DNA of 64,000 nt from the NCBI RefSeq assembly GCF_003852315.1, contig NZ_CP027762.1:2399501-2463500 (forward strand), given 5' to 3'. Below the pieces are notes generated by a model. It had not been told where the DNA came from and did no database searches. It worked only from the letters and a program-made list of their open reading frames with translations. Positions within the stretch are counted from its first letter, which is position 1; the number at the start of each line of letters is the position of its first letter. The position numbers and the translations under genes were made by a program. Origin of the DNA: Pseudomonas sp. LBUM920. Its GTDB lineage: Bacteria > Pseudomonadota > Gammaproteobacteria > Pseudomonadales > Pseudomonadaceae. Positions 27,330 through 35,855 of this stretch are shown here, piece after piece.

Positions 27330-28574
27330 ATGCGAGCGATGACTTTCCAGGGCGCGCACAAAGTGCAGGTTGATACGGTGCCCGATCCGATCATTGAGCA
27401 ACCCGACGACATTATTTTGCGCGTCACCGCCACCGCCATTTGCGGCTCGGACTTGCACCTGTACCGCGGCAAGATCCCGACCGTCGAGCACGGCGACATC
27501 TTTGGCCATGAGTTCATGGGCATCGTCGAGGAAACCGGGCCGGCGGTGACAGCCGTGCAGCGCGGCGACCGCGTGGTGATCCCGTTTGTGATTGCCTGTG
27601 GCGACTGCTTCTTCTGCCAACTGCAACAATTTGCCGCCTGCGAAACCACCAATGACGGGCGTGGCGCGATCCTGAATAAAAAGGCAATCCCGCCAGGGGC
27701 CGCGTTGTTCGGCTACAGCCGTCTGTATGGTGGCATTCCCGGCGGCCAGGCCGAGCTGGTGCGGGTGCCGAAAGCCAACACCGGGCCCTTCAAGGTGCCT
27801 GGGCTGCTGGCGGATGAAAAGGTCCTGTTCCTCTCGGACATCCTGCCGACGGCCTGGCAGGCGGTGACCAACGCCGGCATTGGCAAGGGCTCCAGCGTTG
27901 CGATCTACGGCGCCGGCCCGGTAGGCCTGCTCAGCGCGGCGTGCGCGCAGATGCTTGGCGCCGAGCAGATCTTCATGGTCGATGACCATCCCTATCGCTT
28001 GGCCTATGCGCAAAAAATGTACGGGGTGATCCCGATCAACTTCGAAGAAGATGACGACCCCGCCGACACCATCATTCGCCAGACCGCCGGCATGCGCGGG
28101 GTCGATGGCGTGGTGGACGCCGTCGGGTTCGAAGCCAAGGGCAGCACCACCGAGACCATCCTCACCACGCTCAAGATCGAAGGCAGCAGTGGCAAGGCCC
28201 TGCGCCAGTGCATCGCCGCCGTGCGCCGTGGCGGTGTGGTCAGCGTGGCCGGGGTGTATGCCGGGTTTATTCACGGGTTCATGTTTGGCGACGCGTTCGA
28301 CAAGGGGCTGACGTTCAAGATGGGCCAGACCCATGTGCATCGCTTCCTGCCGCAATTGCTTGAGCACATCGAGCTGGGGCATCTGAACCCCGAGGCGATC
28401 GTCACGCATCGGTTGTCGCTGGAGCAGGCTGCGCGCGGCTATGAGCTGTTTGACAAGGCCGAGGAGGAGTGCCGCAAGGTGATCCTGCTGCCGGGCATGG
28501 ATGAGCGGCCGATTGTCGAACCGCTGGAAGAAGTGACGCCCGATCTACGCCTGCAGGGCGTTCCAGGCTTCTAA
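27330..28574 (+). CDS. Zinc-dependent alcohol dehydrogenase, formaldehyde-dehydrogenase-like
   Basis: The 414-residue MDR protein has catalytic zinc ligands (Cys38 in ICGSDLH, and GHEFMG), the structural zinc lobe (CGDCFFCQLQQFAAC) and the Rossmann motif YGAGPVGLL. Its length and sequence style match the FdhA/glutathione-independent formaldehyde dehydrogenase-like group, with the long insertion before the C-terminus. The ATG at 27330 follows AGGAG. It lies 125 nt after the methyltransferase and may have its own promoter. A link to that pair's chemistry is possible but unproven. Confidence 0.85.
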   Translation: MRAMTFQGAHKVQVDTVPDPIIEQPDDIILRVTATAICGSDLHLYRGKIPTVEHGDIFGHEFMGIVEETGPAVTAVQRGDRVVIPFVIACGDCFFCQLQQFAACETTNDGRGAILNKKAIPPGAALFGYSRLYGGIPGGQAELVRVPKANTGPFKVPGLLADEKVLFLSDILPTAWQAVTNAGIGKGSSVAIYGAGPVGLLSAACAQMLGAEQIFMVDDHPYRLAYAQKMYGVIPINFEEDDDPADTIIRQTAGMRGVDGVVDAVGFEAKGSTTETILTTLKIEGSSGKALRQCIAAVRRGGVVSVAGVYAGFIHGFMFGDAFDKGLTFKMGQTHVHRFLPQLLEHIELGHLNPEAIVTHRLSLEQAARGYELFDKAEEECRKVILLPGMDERPIVEPLEEVTPDLRLQGVPGF

Positions 28575-28593
28575 ACCACACGCAGCGCAAACC

Positions 28594-28614
28594 GGGAGGG
28601 GGCAAGCCCCTCCC
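28594..28614. terminator. GC-rich hairpin between convergent genes
   Basis: GGGAGGGG and CCCCTCCC form a perfect 8-bp stem with a 5-base loop between the dehydrogenase and the convergent hypothetical gene. It lacks a T-tract, so it may be a REP-like half palindrome rather than an intrinsic terminator. Confidence 0.5.
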
Positions 28615-28623
28615 GCATTCACG

Positions 28624-29055
28624 TCAGGCTGACGCCTGCGGTTGGATCTGCAGCACGCCGTCCACGTCCTTGACCAGGCCACTGGCCACAAACAACGGCG
28701 CCACGCGCTTGTGCAATTGCGGCTCGACGAACTCCTTGACCGTGTCCAGCGACAGTTCGCCACTGAGCGGCAGCTCGGCCTTGGTGTACGACAACCAGGC
28801 TTTTTTCAGCATCGTCAGCACATCACTGCCCGCGGTCGAGGCAAAGCGGCGGTGGCTGGGTTTGCCGTCGAAGTTGAAGCTGTGCTGGTACGCGTAGCCG
28901 GTTTCGTCACCGTTGCTGGCGGCGCAGCGTACGCAGGTGCATGGGCCGTCGCCGAACGCGCTGCGCAGGTAGGCGTTGAAGTCCACCACGGGCTTGAGTG
29001 ACAGGCGCTTATCCACCTCGAACAGGTCCCCGGTCATTTTATCGTCAGTGTTCAA
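28624..29055 (-). CDS. Hypothetical protein with Cys cluster
   Basis: The product is about 143 residues from a TTG start (LNTDDKMTGDLFEVDKRLSL), chosen because GAGGAA lies eight bases upstream. An ATG six codons later is the alternative, and a longer frame to 29211 looks non-coding. It has a CTCVRC motif near residues 38-43, which could bind a metal, and a HxxxxF-rich middle (QHSFNFDGKPSHRRF). There is no signal or membrane helix. No family was recognised. It is divergent from RidA. Confidence 0.6.
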   Translation of the reverse strand: MNTDDKMTGDLFEVDKRLSLKPVVDFNAYLRSAFGDGPCTCVRCAASNGDETGYAYQHSFNFDGKPSHRRFASTAGSDVLTMLKKAWLSYTKAELPLSGELSLDTVKEFVEPQLHKRVAPLFVASGLVKDVDGVLQIQPQASA

Positions 29056-29222
29056 CGTCCATTTCCTCGCAGGTCGGCAGGTGCATTTCAAAGCGCGGCA
29101 CAATACCAGCCGAGCGGCGCCCATGGGGATTTTTTGCGCGAAAGGTACTCGCTTCAGTGTCGACGTCCATTCGCCAATAGCCTTGTTAGAATTTCCCCAA
29201 TCAACCTCCACAGGACACTCAT

Positions 29223-29615
29223 ATGCGCACTCAGACTTCTATCTATAACCATGGCGTGGCCTGGGAAGAGGGCAACAGCGTCAGTCAAGGCTACAGCGTC
29301 AACGGTACGATTTTCATCGCCGGGCAGTTTTCCCACACGCTTGAAGGTGAATTCGTCGATGGCGACGCCGCAGCGCAAACACGTAAAACCCTGGAAAACC
29401 TCGACCATGTGCTGGCAGGCTTTGGTGTCGGACGCTCGAACATCGCCGCCGTGGATATTTACCTGGTGCACGCCAAGCGCGATTTCGAGGCAGTGGTGGC
29501 GGTGTGGAAGGACTACATCGGCGCTCATCGCCCAGCTGCCACGCTGGTGGGTGTGAATTACCTGGCCTCGGACGCGCAAATTGTCGAGATCAAGGCCGTC
29601 GCCCACGCGGATTGA
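29223..29615 (+). CDS. RidA family protein
   Basis: The 130-residue protein matches the YjgF/YER057c/UK114 family, with VNGTIFIAGQFSHT and the C-terminal AATLVGVNYLASDAQIVEIK. Archetypal RidA hydrolyses reactive enamine/imine intermediates, but many subfamilies differ, and the usual Arg in the RxA/TxV region is here AATLVGV. That change suggests a non-RidA subgroup with another activity. It stands between a hypothetical gene and a convergent LysR gene. Confidence 0.82.
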   Translation: MRTQTSIYNHGVAWEEGNSVSQGYSVNGTIFIAGQFSHTLEGEFVDGDAAAQTRKTLENLDHVLAGFGVGRSNIAAVDIYLVHAKRDFEAVVAVWKDYIGAHRPAATLVGVNYLASDAQIVEIKAVAHAD

Positions 29616-30512
29616 TCAGCCCGGCAGCTGCTCGGCCAGCAGGTCGATGAAGCGCCGGACTCGCGGTTCCAGGTAACGCTTGCTTGGGTACATGGCCATG
29701 ATCTCCACATCGCCTGCGTCCAGGCCGGGCAGTACCGCCGCCAGCCGCCCGCTGGCCAGGTCGTCGGCGACCAGGAAGTCCGGTAGCAGGGCGATCCCCA
29801 TGCCAGCCACGGCGGCGTCACGCAACGCCTCGCCGCTGTCCAGGCGCAGGCGGCTATGGCCGGGGGCCTTGAACCATTGACCCTGTTCGTCACGAAAGCG
29901 CCAGCTTTGTTTGCGCGTCCGGCTGCTGAAATACAGGCAGTCATGGTGGGCGAGGGCGTCCGGGTCGCGGGGTGTGCCGTGTTCGGCCAGGTAGGCCGGG
30001 GCGGCGCACAGCAAGGCTCGGTAGCGCGCCACCACGCGGGACACCAGTTGGCGGTCGGCGTGCTCGCCGCCGATACGAATCGCCAGATCGAAGCCGTCCT
30101 CGACGATGTCGGCCATGCGGTCGGTGAAGCTCACTTCTACCTGCACGTGCGGCCAGGTTTTCAAATAGGTGTCGAGCAGCGGCAGGATCACGCGGCGCCC
30201 GAAGGCATCCGGCAGGGTAAGCCGCAGCACCCCGCGCGGCGTGCCGCTGGGCTGGCCGATGGCCGTTTGCGCGGTGTCGACGGCGGCCAGAATCTGCACA
30301 CCTTGATCGTACAATGCACGGCCTTCATCGGTCAGGCTCAGGTTGCGCGTGGTGCGGTTGAGCAGGCGCACGCCAAGGCTGTCTTCCAGACGCATGACGG
30401 CCTTGCCGGCCGCCGAGCGCGTAAGCCCCATGGCCTGGCCGCCCGCGACAAAGCTGGCACCGTCGACCACGGCCATGAAGATCAACATTTCATTGAGGTT
30501 GGTGCGCAGCAT
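29616..30512 (-). CDS. LysR-family transcriptional regulator
   Basis: The 298-residue protein has an N-terminal winged helix-turn-helix (MLRTNLNEMLIFMAVVDGAS, then GLTRSAAGKAVMRLE) and the substrate-binding domain. The start at 30512 gives the normal LysR N-terminus; an upstream ATG at 30545 adds 11 unlikely residues. It is divergent from the orphan solute-binding protein gene at 30662, a possible target. Confidence 0.87.
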   Translation of the reverse strand: MLRTNLNEMLIFMAVVDGASFVAGGQAMGLTRSAAGKAVMRLEDSLGVRLLNRTTRNLSLTDEGRALYDQGVQILAAVDTAQTAIGQPSGTPRGVLRLTLPDAFGRRVILPLLDTYLKTWPHVQVEVSFTDRMADIVEDGFDLAIRIGGEHADRQLVSRVVARYRALLCAAPAYLAEHGTPRDPDALAHHDCLYFSSRTRKQSWRFRDEQGQWFKAPGHSRLRLDSGEALRDAAVAGMGIALLPDFLVADDLASGRLAAVLPGLDAGDVEIMAMYPSKRYLEPRVRRFIDLLAEQLPG

Positions 30513-30661
30513 CGAGCGACTCGCGATGGAAGGGCAGGCGCGCAATATAGCAGTTCAGCGCTGCTGATTTATTGCATAAGAATAGAGCTATATATTCTTT
30601 TCGTGTCTTAAAAAACGCCGCTAGGCTTCATCACCTTCCCGAAAACGCGGCAGATTCCCCC

Positions 30662-31675
30662 ATGACTTTCAAGCGTTCCTCCCTGACCCTATTGGCCGCG
30701 TCGCTGGCCGCTGCTGGCAGCTTGCTCAGCCCCGGTGCCCAGGCCGAAGGCAAAATCAGCATCGCCCAGCAGTTCGGCATCGGTTACCTGATCCTCGACG
30801 TGGTGCGCGACCAGCACTTGATCGAGAAACACGGCAAGGCGCAGGGGCTGGATATCCAGGTGGAATGGAACAGCATCTCCGGCGCCACGGCGATGAATGA
30901 ATCGCTGCTGGCGGGTGCGCTGGACGTGGTATCGGCCGGTGTGCCGCCGATGCTCACCTTGTGGGACCGCACCAAGGGCAAGCAGAACGTCAAGGCCATC
31001 GCCTCCCTTGGTTCGATGCCCAATTACCTGCTGACCAACAACCCTAATGTGAAGACCCTCAAGGACTTCACCGAGAAAGACCGCATCGCCGTGCCCGCTG
31101 CCGGTGTGGGGTTCCAGTCGCGCACTTTGCAGATCGAAACCGCCAAGCAGTTTGGCGATGCGAATTACAAGAAATTCGACGATATCTCCATCAGCCTGGC
31201 TCACCCTGATGCTACGGCGGCGTTGATTGCCGGTGGTTCGGAGATTAATTCGCACTTCTCCAGCCCGCCGTTCCAGTACCAGGAGTTGCTCAACCCTAAC
31301 GTGCACAAAGTGCTCAGTTCCTACGACATCCTTGGGGGGCAGGCTACGTTCAACGTGCTTTACACCACTGAGAAATTTCACGACGAGAACCCCAAGACCT
31401 ACAAGGCGTTTTACGACGCGCTGGCGGAGGCTGAGACGATTATCAAAGCCGACAAGCCGGCCGCGGCCAAGGCGTATATCCGTGTGGAGCAGTCCAAGCT
31501 GCCGTTGGACCTGGTGGAGAAAATTGTTCAGGACCCGGAGATCGATTTCACCATCGTGCCGCAGCGGACCTATATCTATGCCGAGAAATTGCAGGAACTG
31601 GGGGTATTGAAGAACAAGGCGGCGAGTTGGAAGGATTACTTTTTTGAAGAGGCTCATGGTGGGAATGGGAGTTGA
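30662..31675 (+). CDS. Orphan ABC substrate-binding protein (SsuA/NMT1-like)
   Basis: The 337-residue protein has a signal peptide (about 1-28, ending GAQA) and resembles nitrate/sulfonate/taurine-type binding proteins: it contains GATAMNESLLAGALDVVSAG and the later DKPAAAKAYI. No permease or ATPase gene is adjacent; a repeat array follows instead. It may work with a transporter encoded elsewhere. The ligand is unknown. The start at 30662 is chosen because an upstream in-frame ATG would add a non-signal-like leader. Confidence 0.82.
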   Translation: MTFKRSSLTLLAASLAAAGSLLSPGAQAEGKISIAQQFGIGYLILDVVRDQHLIEKHGKAQGLDIQVEWNSISGATAMNESLLAGALDVVSAGVPPMLTLWDRTKGKQNVKAIASLGSMPNYLLTNNPNVKTLKDFTEKDRIAVPAAGVGFQSRTLQIETAKQFGDANYKKFDDISISLAHPDATAALIAGGSEINSHFSSPPFQYQELLNPNVHKVLSSYDILGGQATFNVLYTTEKFHDENPKTYKAFYDALAEAETIIKADKPAAAKAYIRVEQSKLPLDLVEKIVQDPEIDFTIVPQRTYIYAEKLQELGVLKNKAASWKDYFFEEAHGGNGS

Positions 31676-31861
31676 GGGGGTGCTGATGGCCGGCGTTTGG
31701 TCGGGGGCATATCCGTTGCTGCGGTAACGGCCGCTTAGGGTTCCGCTCTTACAGCGGGTCACTTTTGGCAAACGCCCGGAATGCCGGCCCAGCCAAAAGT
31801 AACCAAAAGGTCTTTGCCCCACCACTCGGCACCTCGCCTAGGCTCGGTGTGCCCTCACTCC

Positions 31862-31950
31862 GGCTTGAATCCGTGGGCCGCCGCGACGGGCCATCCATGG
31901 CCCAACGCGGCTAACCCGGCGTCCTGCCGGGTTACCCACGGATTCAAGCC
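31862..31950. repeat. 89-bp three-way-junction element, island A left
   Basis: The outer stem GGCTTGAATCCGTGGG pairs with CCCACGGATTCAAGCC (16 bp). It encloses two hairpins: GCCGC/GCGGC with an inner GGGCCAT/ATGGCCC, and TAACCCGGC/GCCGGGTTA. Confidence 0.88.
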
Positions 31951-33173
31951 TGCGTTCGGCCAGCGTGGTTGACGGGGCCTGTCAGATCAAAATCAAAAGC
32001 AAGATCAAAAGCAGAGCACGGCGGCCTGAAAGCCGACCTGAGTGGTTGAAGCAAAAGCAGGGCAGAAGCACAGCAACACACTTCTATCTGATGCACAGAG
32101 ATCCAAATGTGGGAGCGGGCTTGCCCGCGAATGCGGTGGGTCAGTCAACTCATGTGTCACTGACCCACCGCCTTCGCGAGCAAGCCCGCTCCCACAAGTT
32201 GACCGAGTTCAGCCTCCACCACTGCACTGCACTGCTTTGCTTTTCTGTGGGAGCTGGCTTGCCTGCGATGCAGACAACTCGGTCTATCAGGCACAACCAG
32301 CTGATGCCATCGCAGGCAAGCCCGCTCCCACAAGTTGACCGAGTTCAGCCGCCAGCACCGCACTGCTTTTGCTTTTCTGTGGGAGCTGGCTTGCCTGCGA
32401 TGCAGACACCTCGGTCTATCAGGCACAACCAGTTGATGCCATCGCAGGCAAGCCAGCTCCCACCTTTGACCGAGTGCAAACGACACCTATCTATCTGATT
32501 CACAGAAATCCAAATGTGGGAGTGGGCTTGCTCGCGAATGCGGTGGTTCAGTCAGCTCATTTATCACTGACACACCGCATTCGCGAGCAAGCCCGCTCCC
32601 ACAAGTTGACCGAGTTCAGCCGCCAGCACCGCAGTGCTTGGCTTTTCTGTGGGAGCTGGCTTGCCTGCGATGCAGACAACTCGGTCTATCAGTAACACCC
32701 AGTCGATGCCATCGCAGGCAAGCCCGCTCCCACTTTTGACCGAGTGCAAACGACACCCATCTATCTGATTCACAGAAATCCAAATGTGGGAGCGGGCTTG
32801 CTCGCGAATGCGGTGGGTCAGTCAGCTCATGTGTCACTGACACACCGCATTCGCGAGCAAGCCCGCTCCCACAAGTTGACCGCGTTCAGATGCCACCACC
32901 GCACTGCTTTTGCTTTTCTGTGGGAGCTGGCTTGCCTGCGATGCAGACACCTCGGTGTATCAGGCACAACCAGTAGATGCCATCGCAGGCAAGCCAGCTC
33001 CCACCTTTGATTGAGTTCAGCCATCAAGATCAGGTCGGCTGTCAGGCCGCCTCGCCTTCGCTTTTGATCTAACCACTCAGGTCGGCTACCAGGCCGCCGT
33101 GCTCTGCTTTTGATCTTGATCTGCTTTTGACTTTGATCTTAGGCGCCCCGTTAAACCACGCTGGCCGAACGCA

Positions 33174-33262
33174 GGCTTGAATCCGTGGGTAACCCGGCAG
33201 GACGCCGGGTTAGCCGTGTTGGGCCATGGATGGCCCGTCACGGCGGCCCACGGATTCAAGCC
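33174..33262. repeat. 89-bp three-way-junction element, island A right
   Basis: This is the inverse-orientation copy of the element at 31862. One helix reads GCCGTG/CACGGC where the left copy has GCCGC/GCGGC, a compensatory T-A for C-G change. Confidence 0.88.
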
Positions 33263-33422
33263 TGCGTGAGGACACACCGAAGCGTGAGCGAGGTGCCGAG
33301 TGGTGGGGCAAGAGCCCTTTGGTTACTTTGGGGCTTTTCCAAAGTGACCCGCCGTAAGGGCGGAACCCAAATCAGCCATCACCCAAATAACGGATATGTA
33401 CTCAATAACCCCCCAAAAAACA

Positions 33423-34211
33423 TCACCGAAAAAACTCCCCCGGTGTCGCATCAAACTGCTGCCGAAACGCCGCAATAAACGCCGAAGTCGACTCATACCC
33501 ACACCCCAGCGCCACATCCGTAACCCGCTCCCCCTGCTCAAGGGCAGGCAACGCACTCAGTAGCCGCAACCGCTGACGCCAAGCCCGAAACGTCAGCCCG
33601 GTATCACTCAAAAACAACCGACTCAACGTCTTCTCACTCACGCCCAGCCTGCGCGCCCAGTCCCCCAAGGTCGTCTGCTGCTCCGGATGCAGATTCAAAC
33701 TGCGATAAACCTGACGCAACCGCGGGTCCAGGGGCAAGGGCAGCATCAAATCCACCTGCGGCGCAGCGGCCAACTGGTCGAGCACCACTTGGGCCAGGCG
33801 CCCATCCGGCCCGTCCTCGGCATATTCCACCGGCAACTCACTGAAACTGCGGATCAACTCGCGCAACAAACTGCTCACCGCCAACACCTGACAACGCTCG
33901 GCCGCCCAGGCGGTGACACTGCAATCCAGGTACAGACTGCGCATTTCCGTGTGCGGCGAACTGAACACCCGGTGCGGCACGCCCGCCGGGATCCACACCG
34001 CGCGCTGGGGCGGGGCGACGAAGCGGCCGACGCTGGTCTGGATCTCCAACACCCCGCAAATCGCATAGGACAACTGCACCCACGGGTGGCTGTGCCGGCG
34101 GGTCAGCGCGCGATTGGGCAGCGACTCCGTGCGCCCATACACAGGCCGCGGCAGGCTGGAAAGCCCGGGCACACTGCGGCGGACGGTCTTGTCATGTCCT
34201 TTAGGCGGCAT
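33423..34211 (-). CDS. AraC-family regulator with cupin sensor
   Basis: The 262-residue protein has an N-terminal cupin (HSHPWVQLSYAICGVLEI and WIPAGVPHRVF) and a C-terminal double helix-turn-helix (LGDWARRLGVSEKTLSRLFL and DVALGCGYESTSAFIAAFRQ). It resembles NimR/YdeO-like small-molecule-efflux regulators. It is divergent from an SBF-type transporter gene 85 nt away, its probable target. Its 3' end touches repeat island A. Confidence 0.87.
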   Translation of the reverse strand: MPPKGHDKTVRRSVPGLSSLPRPVYGRTESLPNRALTRRHSHPWVQLSYAICGVLEIQTSVGRFVAPPQRAVWIPAGVPHRVFSSPHTEMRSLYLDCSVTAWAAERCQVLAVSSLLRELIRSFSELPVEYAEDGPDGRLAQVVLDQLAAAPQVDLMLPLPLDPRLRQVYRSLNLHPEQQTTLGDWARRLGVSEKTLSRLFLSDTGLTFRAWRQRLRLLSALPALEQGERVTDVALGCGYESTSAFIAAFRQQFDATPGEFFR

Positions 34212-34296
34212 TTACTGGCTCATTGGCGTTAGTCGGTAACAAGCCGTTACGTTAGAGTCGCAGCGATGCTCTTGGCAACCCCTGGAAGATTTGCTT

Positions 34297-35295
34297 ATGA
34301 CCCGCCCGCGTTTTCTGCCTGACAACTTCACCCTGACCCTGATTGCCACGGTGATTCTCGCTTCCCTGCTGCCCGCCAGTGGCCAGACCGCTGTGGCCTT
34401 TGGCTGGGTGACCAACCTGGCGATCGCGCTGCTGTTTTTCCTGCACGGCGCCAAGCTGTCGCGCCAGGCCATCGTCGCCGGTGCCGGGCACTGGCGCCTG
34501 CACCTGCTGGTGTTCAGCCTGACCTTTGTGCTGTTCCCCTTGCTGGGCCTGGCGCTCAAGCCGGTGCTGTCGCCGCTGATCGGCAAAGACCTGTACATGG
34601 GCATGCTCTACCTGTGCGCCTTGCCGGCCACGGTGCAATCGGCGATTGCCTTTACGTCGCTTGCGCGCGGCAACATCCCGGCGGCGATCTGCAGTGCGGC
34701 GGCCTCCAGCCTGTTCGGCATTTTCCTCACGCCGCTGCTGGTGACGCTGCTGCTCAACGTGCACGGCAACGCGGGCTCCACCGTCGACGCGATCCTGAAA
34801 ATCAGCGTGCAATTGCTGTTGCCGTTTATCGCCGGGCAAATCGCTCGTCGCTGGATCGGCGATTGGGTTGGCCGGAATAAATCCTGGCTGAAGTTCGTCG
34901 ATCAGGGCTCGATCCTGCTGGTGGTTTACGGCGCGTTCAGCGAAGCGGTCAATGAAGGCATCTGGCACCAGATCCCAGTGTGGGAGTTGGGCGGCCTGGT
35001 GGTGGCGTGCTGTGTGTTGCTGGCCCTGGTACTGGTGGCGTCCACCGTGCTGGGCAAGGCCTTTGGCTTTAACCAGGAAGACCGCATCACCATCTTGTTC
35101 TGCGGCTCGAAGAAAAGCCTCGCCACTGGCGTGCCGATGGCGCAAGTGCTGTTCGCCGGCGCGACCATGGGCGTGTTGATCCTGCCGCTGATGCTGTTTC
35201 ACCAGATCCAGTTGATGGTGTGTGCGGCGCTGGCGCAACGCTACGCCAAGCGGCCGGAAAGCATCCCCGAGATGATGGGGCAGGTGGATCCGTGA
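34297..35295 (+). CDS. Bile acid:sodium symporter family (SBF-like/YfeH) transporter
   Basis: The 332-residue membrane protein has about ten hydrophobic helices and the SBF-like signature features (LFFLHGAKLSRQAI and GSKKSLATGVPMAQVLF). It belongs to the DUF4137/YfeH-like branch; its physiological substrate is not established. An ATG at 34297 is preferred over a TTG two codons upstream. The divergent AraC regulator suggests induction by the transported or toxic compound. Confidence 0.85.
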   Translation: MTRPRFLPDNFTLTLIATVILASLLPASGQTAVAFGWVTNLAIALLFFLHGAKLSRQAIVAGAGHWRLHLLVFSLTFVLFPLLGLALKPVLSPLIGKDLYMGMLYLCALPATVQSAIAFTSLARGNIPAAICSAAASSLFGIFLTPLLVTLLLNVHGNAGSTVDAILKISVQLLLPFIAGQIARRWIGDWVGRNKSWLKFVDQGSILLVVYGAFSEAVNEGIWHQIPVWELGGLVVACCVLLALVLVASTVLGKAFGFNQEDRITILFCGSKKSLATGVPMAQVLFAGATMGVLILPLMLFHQIQLMVCAALAQRYAKRPESIPEMMGQVDP

Positions 35296-35381
35296 TCTAG
35301 ATCACACCCTTGGCCGAATCACCTCAAGTTAACGCCCGGCCAGACGACTCCTTTGGTGAGAGCCCAATAAGGAGTGTCGGC

Positions 35382-35744
35382 ATGAGCGTTAAAGGTATTT
35401 CGGTGTTTGCAGGGCTGTTTTGCCTATGGGCCAGTACCTGTGGTGCGGCGCAGACTGTAGGGCAGGGCACTATCCAGTTCACCGGCGCAATCGTCGAGCC
35501 AGGGTGTGCGACAAATGCGCGCAGCGGTGCGGTGATGGAGTTGACCGGCTGCGCCCCTTCCAACCGCGGCAGCCGCTTCGAAGTGCGCAGTCTGGCGCCG
35601 GTGGCCAGCGTCGATGCGGCCCGGGTGAAGCTGGTTGCCGACAGTGGCGCCGGGCGTTATTACGACCAGCGCTACCTGCTGGTGGACAGCGCCGGCACGC
35701 CGATTGTGTCGGGCAACTATGTGATCACCATGACCTCGCCCTGA
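35382..35744 (+). CDS. Orphan type 1 fimbrial (pilin-like) protein
   Basis: The 120-residue product has a signal peptide (about 1-23, ending TCGAA) followed by GTIQFTGAIVEPGCATNA, the usual N-terminal strand of chaperone-usher pilins with the first Cys. The partner Cys lies in ELTGCAPS. The C-terminus (GNYVITMTSP) carries beta-zipper-like residues. It is shorter than usual pilins (150-180), and no chaperone or usher gene is nearby. AAGGAG upstream supports the start. Confidence 0.72.
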   Translation: MSVKGISVFAGLFCLWASTCGAAQTVGQGTIQFTGAIVEPGCATNARSGAVMELTGCAPSNRGSRFEVRSLAPVASVDAARVKLVADSGAGRYYDQRYLLVDSAGTPIVSGNYVITMTSP

Positions 35745-35855
35745 ACCTCAGAGCGACGATGCGCGTCAACAGCGCGGCGAGAAACCTATAGAATGCTCGG
35801 CGGCGGCGCTGTTCTGCGTGGCCGTTGGATCACCGTCAGAGTACCTCGCCCGCCA

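Larger units (their letters stand above)
31706..33402. repeat. Composite repeat island A: inverted flanks enclosing seven REPINs
   Basis: About 350-bp inverted flanks (left 31706-32080, right 33030-33402) start with ATATCCGTT and its inverse and share the CACTCGGCACCTCGC block and the GACGGGGC/GCCCCGTT block. Inside lie seven palindromic units about 135 bp apart. Type 1 (GTGGGAGCGGGCTTGCTCGC) is at 32109, 32516 and 32786; type 2 (GTGGGAGCTGGCTTGCCTGC) is at 32247, 32379, 32649 and 32920. The order is 1-2-2-1-2-1-2. Conserved spacers include TTGACCGAGTTCAGC. Frames that cross the island are repeat-derived, not genes. Confidence 0.92.

Noticed and set aside
32109..33004. CRISPR-like regular array
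   Set aside because: Repeats are about 87-bp palindromes with conserved, not unique, spacers of about 50 bp, and no cas genes are present. They are REPINs.
31965..33010. Several open frames on both strands across repeat island A
   Set aside because: They recur in islands B and C wherever REPINs occur and encode repeated low-complexity peptides such as NVGAGLLANAV; they are by-products of the palindromic DNA.
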